A stretch of DNA of 64,000 nucleotides from Fructobacillus cardui. GTDB lineage: Bacteria; Bacillota; Bacilli; Lactobacillales; Lactobacillaceae. The notes below the pieces were generated by a model. It searched no databases. It was not told the DNA's origin and was given only the letters and a program-made list of their open reading frames with translations. The translations under genes and the position numbers were made by a program. Numbering within the stretch: position 1 is the stretch's first letter; each line of letters opens with the position of its first letter. This document shows positions 35,575-43,375 of the stretch, in pieces. The DNA lies in NCBI RefSeq assembly GCF_023218935.1, contig NZ_JAJIAL010000003.1; one strand, 5' to 3'.

Positions 35575-38089
35575 AACGCCGGTTAAAAAAGTACTCTTTA
35601 TCGGTGGTGGCGAAACAGATTTTGGCCTCCAAGGCGAAAGTGATGCCGCAATTTACCAAGTTTTACCAATTTTAAATGGTCTTGGTTATACAGTGACAGT
35701 TTTGGATGATAATCCCTATTCGTTGGCCCTGGAATCACCGGCAGCCACCGGATTTTTGCGGACTCTGACTGTTCAAAACGTCAAAAAAATTATTAAGTCT
35801 CAAAAAATTGACGGCGTGATGCCACTTTTTGGTGGCGTGCGGGCGTTGCGTTTATGGGATCAGGTTATTTCGGAGTGGCGTGAAGCGGATGGCGTTTTGC
35901 CACAAACACTTGGTTTATCGGCTAGTGAGCTGCACGAGGTTAATGATGGGACTTTACTTTTTGACCGAATTGAGGAGATTGGCCTAAGTGTCACCGCCTC
36001 GGCCGTGGTGCAAAACCAAGAAGAAGCGAACGAAATGTTGCGCGATTTGGAATTGCCTTTGGTCATTCGGGCTCACAACCCAGTTCAGGGAACGACGAGA
36101 CAAATTGTTGATCGCTTGGATGACTTTGACCACGTTGTTAATCGGGTCATGGGCCAATCATTAACCAACGAGGTGTTGATTGCCAAGGCGATTAATGGCT
36201 TGAAGGAAGTCTCTGTTTTGGTTGTTCGTGACCGTGATGGCAACTGCCTGCAGGTCGGGGCTTCTGAGGATATGGATCCAATTGGCATCCATACGGCTGA
36301 CTCGCTGTCAGTGGCGCCGGTTTTGACGGTTTCTGATCAGATTTTGCAGCAGATGCGGATTCAGGCCTTTGCAATTGCTGATTTGATTGGCCTCCGTGGT
36401 GTTTTACACGTTCAATTTGCCTTTGATGAAAAGACGGGTGAAATTTACGTGATTAAGGTTTCACCATATCTTGACCATCTAGCTAATCGAATGGCTGTGA
36501 TGACCGGTTATCCAGTAATGTTGGTGGCTGCACAGTTAGCAATGGGTAAGAAAATTACCGAAGTTTACTTGCCAAATGCCTTTCATGAAAAAACGGCGAT
36601 TATGGAACCGGTGATGGACCACATTGTCGTCAAGTTGCCCGTTTTCTCTTTCGGCGACTTGGAAGCAATGGGTATTAAAGTTAATCGCCAGTTGAATTCC
36701 GTGCAAAAATCAGTTGGTTCCGCTTTGGGATTTGGTCGAACGTTTGTGGAAGCCATGGAAAAGGCCATTCGTTCAGCCCACTTCAATAACCGGTCGTTTT
36801 CACCCAAGTATATGGCTGATGTTTCAGATGACGAGCTGATTCAACAGTTGATTCATCCGCAAGATAACCGAGTTTTGCTCTTAATTGAGGCCCTGCGCCG
36901 TGGTTATGAAGTCGATGAGCTGGCCGAGTTAACCAATATCGATGAATTTTACTTTTATCAACTGAATCGGCTAATTGAAATTGAACGGTCGGTTGACCGA
37001 GATAACATTGATGCAGATGCACTGCGACGGGCGAAGAAGTTTGGTCTTTCGGATGGTCTGATTGCCCGCTTTTGGCAAACTAATTTTCAAGCAATTCGTA
37101 CTTTAGCTCGGCAGAATAATATCCAACCGACCTATAAGGCCTTAGAACCGTCGGCTGGTGAATTTCCCGAGCATGCTCGGCAATTCTTTGCAACCTTTGA
37201 AGAAGAAAATGAGTCGGAACCAATTTGTGCCCAGTCCGTTTTGATTATTGGTCCAGGAGCCTTTCGCATGGGGGACGGCGCTTCAGCTGGTTATATGACG
37301 AGCGTAACGCTGTCCGAACTGCATCGACTCGATTATCAAACGATTATTATGAACAACAATGCGGCGGATCCGACCCTATTGCCACATCTGTCAGATAAAC
37401 AGTATTTGGAGCCCTTGGAAGTTTCGGATGTGATGTCGGTGGTCGATAAAGAACAACCACATGCTATTTTGGTTCCGGGCAACCGTAAGAAATTGATTGA
37501 AGCGTTGCAGGAAATGGGTCAACACGTGATTGTTTTTCCAAAAGAAAAGCACCATCCGAGCGGACCCGAAAAACATCAATCAGAGTTTAGCTTGAACTTC
37601 TTCTATGATGGCGAAGAGAAGCACCCGCTGGTTGTCACCCAGCACCGCCCTGGTGAAGTTCGTATTCTCGACCAAGCAATCGACCCAGCTCTTTTGGCTG
37701 ATTTGACGTTGGCCAGTCCAGGCCTGTATCAAATTATCTGGCGTGTCGATTTGAACGCCTGGGTCAGCAAGATTCCTTTGCCTGATTTACGCGTGGATAC
37801 TTGGCTGCGGCCAATGCCATACGGACATATTGCTTACCTAACCAAGGTTTTGGACATTCCGTTGGGCCGGATGATTGTGCGAGCTTGGGTTGGTCAGCTA
37901 AATGAGGCTGACCGCCAATACCTAGCCGCTATTAAAGGTCAGCACGAAACGGCTAAATTAGCGATGGTAGCGAAAAATACAGACTTTGATTTACACTTGC
38001 AGCCTGATAAAGCCATTGATTTGACTCGCTTTGAAATGGGGGCCAAGGTGGTACCGTTCGAAAGCGAGAATAGCGATGGGCAAGAGTAA
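35555..38089 (+). CDS. Carbamoyl-phosphate synthetase large-subunit-like protein, degenerate and shortened
   Basis: 844 residues against about 1060 for CarB. The N-terminal half keeps the pre-ATP-grasp and first ATP-grasp layout, including MDPIGIHTADSL, but the glycine loop GGTGGG reads QGTTR and the metal-binding EVNPR reads KVSPY. The oligomerisation domain is clear (DDELIQQL, EALRRGYEVDELAELTNID). The second pre-ATP-grasp domain remains (IIGPGAFRMGDG, IIMNNNAADP); the second ATP-grasp is compressed to about 200 residues, with YLTKVLDIPLGRM the last recognisable piece, and the C-terminal allosteric domain is missing. Synthesis of carbamoyl phosphate is very unlikely. The open frame argues for retained function. 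Its 3' end overlaps a small gene by 14 bases. Confidence 0.87.
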   Translation: MYKKIVETPVKKVLFIGGGETDFGLQGESDAAIYQVLPILNGLGYTVTVLDDNPYSLALESPAATGFLRTLTVQNVKKIIKSQKIDGVMPLFGGVRALRLWDQVISEWREADGVLPQTLGLSASELHEVNDGTLLFDRIEEIGLSVTASAVVQNQEEANEMLRDLELPLVIRAHNPVQGTTRQIVDRLDDFDHVVNRVMGQSLTNEVLIAKAINGLKEVSVLVVRDRDGNCLQVGASEDMDPIGIHTADSLSVAPVLTVSDQILQQMRIQAFAIADLIGLRGVLHVQFAFDEKTGEIYVIKVSPYLDHLANRMAVMTGYPVMLVAAQLAMGKKITEVYLPNAFHEKTAIMEPVMDHIVVKLPVFSFGDLEAMGIKVNRQLNSVQKSVGSALGFGRTFVEAMEKAIRSAHFNNRSFSPKYMADVSDDELIQQLIHPQDNRVLLLIEALRRGYEVDELAELTNIDEFYFYQLNRLIEIERSVDRDNIDADALRRAKKFGLSDGLIARFWQTNFQAIRTLARQNNIQPTYKALEPSAGEFPEHARQFFATFEEENESEPICAQSVLIIGPGAFRMGDGASAGYMTSVTLSELHRLDYQTIIMNNNAADPTLLPHLSDKQYLEPLEVSDVMSVVDKEQPHAILVPGNRKKLIEALQEMGQHVIVFPKEKHHPSGPEKHQSEFSLNFFYDGEEKHPLVVTQHRPGEVRILDQAIDPALLADLTLASPGLYQIIWRVDLNAWVSKIPLPDLRVDTWLRPMPYGHIAYLTKVLDIPLGRMIVRAWVGQLNEADRQYLAAIKGQHETAKLAMVAKNTDFDLHLQPDKAIDLTRFEMGAKVVPFESENSDGQE

Positions 38090-38366
38090 TCAATATCCAA
38101 CTGAAATTTTATATGGGGTAATGGTCAGTGAAGGGAAGTCCGGCGACTATCAGGTCAAGGACGGCCAAAAGCTGCACCCCTGGCGAATTGGTAAACACAC
38201 CAAGGGCAAGGTTGTTGGTCCTGGACAAATCTTTTTGACCGAACAAAATCAGAAGGTCGTGTTAATCAAAACGGCACCGTTAGCCTTTAAGAACCGTCAC
38301 CACTATCAGCCGATGGGGCGGTTTACTAGTGAGACGATGGTTGTTCCAGCTGATTTTCAAGAATAA
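38076..38366 (+). CDS. Small protein coupled to carB', unknown function
   Basis: A 96-residue, basic, soluble-looking protein beginning MGKSNQYPTEILYGVMVSEG, with no motif I recognise. ATG 38076 lies within the last codons of the carB-like gene (14-base overlap), so translation is probably coupled and the product may work with the CPS-like pair. A longer reading frame from 38031 would overlap more and has no ribosome site. A terminator follows at once. Confidence 0.65.
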   Translation: MGKSNQYPTEILYGVMVSEGKSGDYQVKDGQKLHPWRIGKHTKGKVVGPGQIFLTEQNQKVVLIKTAPLAFKNRHHYQPMGRFTSETMVVPADFQE

Positions 38367-38380
38367 AATGAAGAACAATC

Positions 38381-38420
38381 AAAAGGCTGCTGAATCAAAA
38401 ACGATTCGGCAGCCTTTTTT
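38381..38420. terminator. Bidirectional terminator between the small gene and the MFS gene
   Basis: AAAAGGCTGCTGAATC pairs with GATTCGGCAGCCTTTT with one mismatch, A-run upstream and T-run downstream. It separates convergent genes. Confidence 0.87.
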
Positions 38421-38434
38421 GCTGGTTGAAAAAT

Positions 38435-39661
38435 TTAATTTAAATCGTATTTACGATTGACGTTAAAGAAGAAGAGCAAGCCGTTAATTGCGATGATGCC
38501 GGCCGAAACAATAAAGATAGCACGGTAGTCAAAGACGTTGGCGATAGCAGCTCCTAACATGGGGCCCATCACGGATCCGACCGCTTGGAAGGATTGATTA
38601 TAGGAGAAGACCCGAGAAACCATGCCGGCCGGTGAGTTCTTGGTTAACAGGGTTTGAATAGCTGGCAACATGGTCGAATCCGAAATTCCAACCGCAAAAC
38701 GTAAGAGAATCAATGCGACGACGGAAGTAACAAAAGCTGTTGGGACAAAGGCAAAGACGGCCATGACGAATCCAGCTTGAATCAGGTACTTGGTACCAAT
38801 TTTATCACCCAAGCGACCAAAGACTGGCGCAAAAATCACCGTTGCCAAACCAGGCATGGCGGCCACAATCCCAGCAATGAAGGTCACGCTACCATGGTTG
38901 TGCAAGACTTCGCGGACGAAAAGGGAGACGATTGGGTTAATCGACATATTGACGGTTTGAATCAACATGGTGGTCAAGAAGAGTGAGGCCAGCAGTGATT
39001 TCTTTGGCAGTGTCTTCCAAGTCACCTTGGCGACAGGATTTTCTTCCTTACCCGCAGCAACTGGTCGTTCCTCGACCAAGAACCAAATAAAGAAGAAGAC
39101 GATTAGAAGGATTAAACCAGTAATATGGAAGAGTGTTTGGTAAGAAACGACTGAAGCCATGGCGCCACCGAAGAGTGGGCCGATTAACTGGCCACCTGTA
39201 AAGCCGGTTACGATAATGCCCAATGAGCGACCCACTTTTTCCTTGGGCGTCTGGGTGGCAATGAGGGCATTGGCATTGGAAACGAAGCCACCTAAGGCAC
39301 CTTGTAAAGCCCGTAAGGCCAGTAGTTCAAAGACGTTTTGGGCAAAGCCCATCAAAAAGAGGGAAATTGCCAACCCAAGGGCGGCGCGCATCATCATTAA
39401 TTTGCGACCTTTTTTATCAGCCACCTTTCCCCAAATGGGTGAGACGACAGCGGTCACTAAAAAGTTGATGGCGAAAGCCACACCGGAATAAAAGGTTAAT
39501 TCCGATTTGGAAAAGCGGCCCAACGTATCGATGTATAGGGGCATAAATGGCAAGATTTCAGAAAAGGCGATACCAGTCATAAAGACGGCGAGCCAAACAA
39601 TCCAAACGTTTCGTTGCCAGTTAATCGCTCGATCAGGTGTTTCACGATCAGGTTCAGTCAT
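38435..39661 (-). CDS. Major facilitator superfamily exporter, multidrug type
   Basis: A 408-residue protein with about 12 hydrophobic helices. It has the MFS motif A after helix 2 (GKVADKKGRKLMMMRAALG), a second copy between helices 8 and 9 (FGRLGDKIGTKYLIQAG) and the helix-5 antiporter-type region GGQLIGPLFGG, which suggests drug:proton antiport like the MdtG/PmrA group. The substrate cannot be told. ATG 39661 follows a strong AAGGAGG. It stands alone, divergent from the relA upstream region. Confidence 0.88.
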   Translation of the reverse strand: MTEPDRETPDRAINWQRNVWIVWLAVFMTGIAFSEILPFMPLYIDTLGRFSKSELTFYSGVAFAINFLVTAVVSPIWGKVADKKGRKLMMMRAALGLAISLFLMGFAQNVFELLALRALQGALGGFVSNANALIATQTPKEKVGRSLGIIVTGFTGGQLIGPLFGGAMASVVSYQTLFHITGLILLIVFFFIWFLVEERPVAAGKEENPVAKVTWKTLPKKSLLASLFLTTMLIQTVNMSINPIVSLFVREVLHNHGSVTFIAGIVAAMPGLATVIFAPVFGRLGDKIGTKYLIQAGFVMAVFAFVPTAFVTSVVALILLRFAVGISDSTMLPAIQTLLTKNSPAGMVSRVFSYNQSFQAVGSVMGPMLGAAIANVFDYRAIFIVSAGIIAINGLLFFFNVNRKYDLN

Positions 39662-39790
39662 AAATTACCTCCTTGACTGCGAAAATTGATAATCTGCTAA
39701 TCTAGTAGTTTACTCCTTTTTAAAAAGACTTGCACGAAAGGAAGATGACGATTGCGTGAAAAATGCAATCAAACTGATATATAATTTTTA

Positions 39791-39919
39791 AAAAATCAGT
39801 GAAGTGATGGTCACTGAATAGGGACAATACCTGTCTTCATGGGCTTTATGTGCAATCATGATGCTGCTGATTTTAATTGGTTATAGTAATTGGGCTAACT
39901 GTTTGGATTCCTGATTTTT
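39791..39919 (+). ncRNA. Candidate structured RNA upstream of relA
   Basis: A TATAAT at 39780-39785 would start RNA near 39791. Its 5' end AAAAATCAG (39791-39799) is complementary to CTGATTTTT (39911-39919), closing a region of about 130 bases. Inside are CAGTGA/TCACTG (39797-39816), which competes with the closing stem, and GACA/TGTC. No coding frame is evident. It could be an independent small RNA or an upstream leader. The class is not recognised; it is short for 6S RNA. Confidence 0.4.
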
Positions 39920-39926
39920 AAAAGGC

Positions 39927-39973
39927 TTGTTTGCCAGGTTAAAGTATTTTATAATAATAGGAAATACTTTAAC
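39927..39973 (+). promoter_or_regulatory. Probable relA promoter covered by a palindrome
   Basis: TTGTTT (39927-39932), 17-bp spacer, TATAAT (39950-39955). A perfect 12-bp inverted repeat, GTTAAAGTATTT (39938-39949) and AAATACTTTAAC (39962-39973), brackets the -10 element. Confidence 0.55.
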
Positions 39974-39984
39974 ACGTTTCCAAA

Positions 39985-40013
39985 AAAAGAAGGACAGCTA
40001 TTGTTCTTTTTTT
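39985..40013 (+). terminator. Terminator-like hairpin in the relA leader
   Basis: AAAAGAAGGACA pairs with TGTTCTTTTTTT (two G-U pairs) around GCTAT, ending in a T-run. It lies between the probable promoter and relA, 58 bases before the start codon. Confidence 0.55.
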
Positions 40014-40071
40014 CATTTAGCTAACTCAGGCCGCTGCTGGGTAATCTTCATTTAAAGGAAGGTCTTTTTCA

Positions 40072-42318
40072 ATGACCAAGTACAAGGAATACACTGCCAA
40101 TGATGTAATGGAAATGGTCAAGGCCTACATGCCTGATGACCAGGTTGTCCAAGTGCAAGCGGCCTATGATTGGGCTAAGAATTTGCATGCCCAACAAAGG
40201 CGCCATTCGGGTGAGCCTTACATTGTTCATCCGATTCAAGTTGCTGGCATTTTGGCTGAATTAAAGATGGATGAAGCAACGATTGTTGCTGGCTTTTTGC
40301 ATGATATTGTGGAAGACACCCCAGTCAGTCTGGAAGACGTGACGGAACATTTTGACCCCGTTGTCGGTCGGATTGTTGACGGTGTGACCAAAATCTCGAA
40401 AATTAAGTACCAGGATTCCAAGGTGCAACTTGCCGAAAACCACCGCAAGTTGCTTTTGGCGATGGCCAAGGATATTCGGGTTATTATCGTCAAATTAGCC
40501 GACCGGTTGCACAATATGCGCACGCTTGATGCTTTGCGCCCTGATAAGCAACGCCGGATTGCCCATGAAACCCTTTCAATTTATGCGCCCTTGGCGGATC
40601 GACTTGGAATTTCGGCCATTAAGTGGGAATTAGAAGACCTTTCCTTGGCAGTTTTGGAACCAGATGCCTACCACCAAATTGCTGGTCAAATGGACATGAA
40701 GCGTGAGGAACGGCTAAAGGCTATCCAAATCGCTGTTGATAAGATTGAAGACAGTATTCATGACCTTGGCTTGAAAAATGTTGTCGTTTATGGGCGACCA
40801 AAGCATATTTATTCCATTTACCGCAAGTTAGTTGATAAGCACAAGTCTTTTGGTGAAATTTATGACCTTTCGGCTATTCGAGTCTTAACGAATTCGATTC
40901 CCGATACCTACGCCGTTTTGGGTGCAATTCATGCACACTGGACACCAATTCCAGGACGATTTAAGGATTATATTGCCTTACCAAAGCCAAACGGCTATCA
41001 ATCGCTGCATACCACGGTGATCGGTCCTTCTGGCAGACCTTTGGAAGTGCAAATCAGAACCCATGCGATGCACCAAGTCGCTGAATTCGGGGTTGCGGCA
41101 CACTGGGCCTATAAGCAACATGGTGGCACGTCTAACCAATCAGCCGACGTCAAGGATCAAAGTGAACGCGCTTTGAACGTGATTCAGGGAATTTTGGAAT
41201 TGCAGGAATCGGCAACGGATGCCCAGGACTTTATGGATTCGGTCCAAGCTGACCTGTTCGTTGACCGGGTTTACGCCTTTTCACCAGCAGGCGATGTTTA
41301 TGAATTGCCAAAGGGAGCTGGTCCTTTGGATATGGCCTTTGCCATCCATTCTAATTTGGGAGCCAAAACGACCGGGGCCAAGGCCAACGGCCGGATTGTG
41401 CCACTGGATTATAAGATTCAAAATGGCGACATTATGGAAATTTTGACCGGCCCCAATGCGAGTCCCTCAAGAGACTGGTTAGATTTGGTTTCAACGCGTA
41501 AGGCTCGACACAAGATTAAGCATTTCTTGAAGTCTCAAGACCGGGCCGATAACATCGAAAACGGTCTGGAAGCTATCTCGCGTGCACTCTTTGAAATGCA
41601 TTTTAACCCGGTTGAATTCCTCACGGATGAACAAATTACTGCCGTGGCGGAAGCCATGCAGGCCGGCACTCGCGAGGATTTGTTAGCCGCTGTTGGCTAT
41701 GGTGATATTTCAAGATTAGCGGTTGCCAAGGAATTAACCCGCCACGTTCGGGAAGAGCGTGAGGCGGCGGATGCCGAAGAGTTGCAAAAAAGCTTGCTGG
41801 AAGATGGCCAGGCCATTAAGAAGGAACCTCAGGTACCAAAGCAAAAAAGCCGTGACCGCGATAAGCAGTCTGACGTTGTGATTGCTGGGGTTGATAACTT
41901 GTTGGTTCGTTTGTCTGGTTGTTGTACCCCTGTGCCGGGTGATCCCGTGATGGGCTATATTTCTCAAGGACGAGGCATTGCTGTTCACCGCTTTGATTGC
42001 CCAAACATCCACGCAGCCCAACAAAAGGGCCAGCGATTGGTGGATGTGATTTGGGCGGATGTCAACGGTCAACGACCAGATTACACCGCTGATTTAACCA
42101 TCCATGCCGAAAATGAGCCAGGTATTTTGAACGCTATTTTGCGGTCATTAAACGCTAAGACCCGCTTTATCAAGGAAATTAACGGCCATGTCACCAAAGG
42201 TGGTATGGTCCAGGTTCAAGCTTCAATTGGGGTAGCTAACTTAGCCCAATTGAATGGCATTATTGATGCCTTGTTAGCGGATCACTCGGTTTATGATGTA
42301 AAGCGGACAATTCATTGA
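40072..42318 (+). CDS. relA: Bifunctional (p)ppGpp synthetase/hydrolase
   Basis: Long RelA/SpoT homologue that makes and degrades the stringent-response alarmone. The 748-residue protein has an HD hydrolase domain with HDIVEDT (about residue 75), the synthetase domain with YGRPKHIYSIYRK and PNGYQSLHTTV (about 240-345), a TGS domain (VYAFSPAGDVYELPKGAGPLDMAFAIH), a zinc-finger-like region with SGCCTPVPGD and HRFDCPN, and a C-terminal ACT domain. AAAGGAAGG precedes ATG 40072. The usual downstream dtd gene is absent; plsY follows on the other strand. Confidence 0.96.
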   Translation: MTKYKEYTANDVMEMVKAYMPDDQVVQVQAAYDWAKNLHAQQRRHSGEPYIVHPIQVAGILAELKMDEATIVAGFLHDIVEDTPVSLEDVTEHFDPVVGRIVDGVTKISKIKYQDSKVQLAENHRKLLLAMAKDIRVIIVKLADRLHNMRTLDALRPDKQRRIAHETLSIYAPLADRLGISAIKWELEDLSLAVLEPDAYHQIAGQMDMKREERLKAIQIAVDKIEDSIHDLGLKNVVVYGRPKHIYSIYRKLVDKHKSFGEIYDLSAIRVLTNSIPDTYAVLGAIHAHWTPIPGRFKDYIALPKPNGYQSLHTTVIGPSGRPLEVQIRTHAMHQVAEFGVAAHWAYKQHGGTSNQSADVKDQSERALNVIQGILELQESATDAQDFMDSVQADLFVDRVYAFSPAGDVYELPKGAGPLDMAFAIHSNLGAKTTGAKANGRIVPLDYKIQNGDIMEILTGPNASPSRDWLDLVSTRKARHKIKHFLKSQDRADNIENGLEAISRALFEMHFNPVEFLTDEQITAVAEAMQAGTREDLLAAVGYGDISRLAVAKELTRHVREEREAADAEELQKSLLEDGQAIKKEPQVPKQKSRDRDKQSDVVIAGVDNLLVRLSGCCTPVPGDPVMGYISQGRGIAVHRFDCPNIHAAQQKGQRLVDVIWADVNGQRPDYTADLTIHAENEPGILNAILRSLNAKTRFIKEINGHVTKGGMVQVQASIGVANLAQLNGIIDALLADHSVYDVKRTIH

Positions 42319-42414
42319 AGTGCTGCTGATTGTCATGGCTGGTTGGCCAAACCACTTGTTCTCGGTTAGCCGCTGCAGTGATTCAGCTATTTATCAATTA
42401 GATTACTAGACATT

Positions 42415-42462
42415 AAAAGGACGTCCTGTCAGTGTTGATGCACTGGACCGGGCGTCCTTTTT
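42415..42462. terminator. Bidirectional terminator between relA and plsY
   Basis: AAAAGGACG pairs with CGTCCTTTT, with further pairing (AGTG/CACT) inside, between convergent genes. The remaining 170-base gap shows no gene. Confidence 0.8.
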
Positions 42463-42486
42463 AGTTGGTTTGGTCAAGCTGATTTT

Positions 42487-43101
42487 TTAATGGGCCTTCA
42501 ACCAGTAGACAAGGCCGAAGGGAATTGTTGATTCGGTTCCCGTAAAGATGCGACCGATATTTTTACGGTGCCGGTAAAAGACAAAAATCGTCAAGGTAAT
42601 GGCAACAATCGATAAAATCCAGTCGTGATAGTAAAAGACGGACATGCAAGTAGCGAAGGTAAAGCCGACCATGGAAGCTACCGAAACCATCGAGAAGAGA
42701 ATCAGGCATAGAATAAAGGTGGCACAAACCATCAAAAAGAGTGGGGTATTATAGACGGATAAGACACCGGCAGAAACTGCCACGGCCTTGCCACCCTTGA
42801 AGCCAATCCAAATTGAGAAGGTGTGTCCCAAAATAGCAAAGAGGCCGACGAGCATCACGTTGACATGGTGCCAACCGAAGAGTGCTGGCAAAGAGGCGGC
42901 CAAAGAGCCCTTGAGAATATCCAAGCAAAGAACAATCGTTCCCGGAACGGGGCCTAAAATGCGAAAGGCATTGGTGGTCCCAATGTTACCAGAGCCCTCG
43001 GTCCGGATGTCCTTATGATAAAAGACCTTACCTAACCAGTATCCTGGGACCATTGACCCTAAGAGATAGGCCAAGACCAGGATGAAAGCGATTTTTAACA
43101 T
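42487..43101 (-). CDS. plsY: Glycerol-3-phosphate acyltransferase PlsY
   Basis: Membrane enzyme using acyl phosphate to acylate glycerol 3-phosphate, the first step of phospholipid synthesis in Gram-positives. The 204-residue protein has about five membrane helices and the three family motifs: YHKDIRTEGSGNIGTTNAFR, GHTFSIWIGFKGGKAVA and the C-terminal YRHRKNIGRIFTGTES. It is divergent from parE, a common arrangement in Firmicutes. AAAATCAGC (minus strand) lies right after its stop codon. Confidence 0.95.
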   Translation of the reverse strand: MLKIAFILVLAYLLGSMVPGYWLGKVFYHKDIRTEGSGNIGTTNAFRILGPVPGTIVLCLDILKGSLAASLPALFGWHHVNVMLVGLFAILGHTFSIWIGFKGGKAVAVSAGVLSVYNTPLFLMVCATFILCLILFSMVSVASMVGFTFATCMSVFYYHDWILSIVAITLTIFVFYRHRKNIGRIFTGTESTIPFGLVYWLKAH

Positions 43102-43258
43102 AGTTTTTAAAACTCCTTTTTTCTAAAAAGAAACAGCACGGTACATTTTACCATAGGATTTTATTTCCCCTGGTTAAATTTTTCTGAGAAGCCCTGATGA
43201 AAGAGGGCAGATGGGCTGCTAACTGATTTGACGACTTAGAACTTTTCTTTTTCCCTAT

Positions 43259-43287
43259 TGTCAGTTTGTAAATTTTAATCTATGATA
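43259..43287 (+). promoter_or_regulatory. Promoter of parE-parC
   Basis: TTGTCA, 17-bp spacer, TATGAT, about 90 bases before parE. Nothing else is recognisable in the 275-base gap. Confidence 0.65.
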
Positions 43288-43375
43288 ATTATTGATTGTC
43301 TAAGATAGTAGCACCACTTGTTTTAACTGACAAGAGCGCATTATCCTAGACGAAATGACGAGAAGGAAGAAGACC

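Noticed and set aside
35555..38089. carB' as a simple frameshifted pseudogene
   Set aside because: The frame is open for 844 codons, keeps a start overlap with carA' and a downstream coupled gene; no frameshift is needed to read the recognisable domains.
39791..39919. 6S RNA next to relA
   Set aside because: At about 130 bases it is shorter than usual 6S RNA and I could not recognise the central bulge; left as an unclassified candidate.
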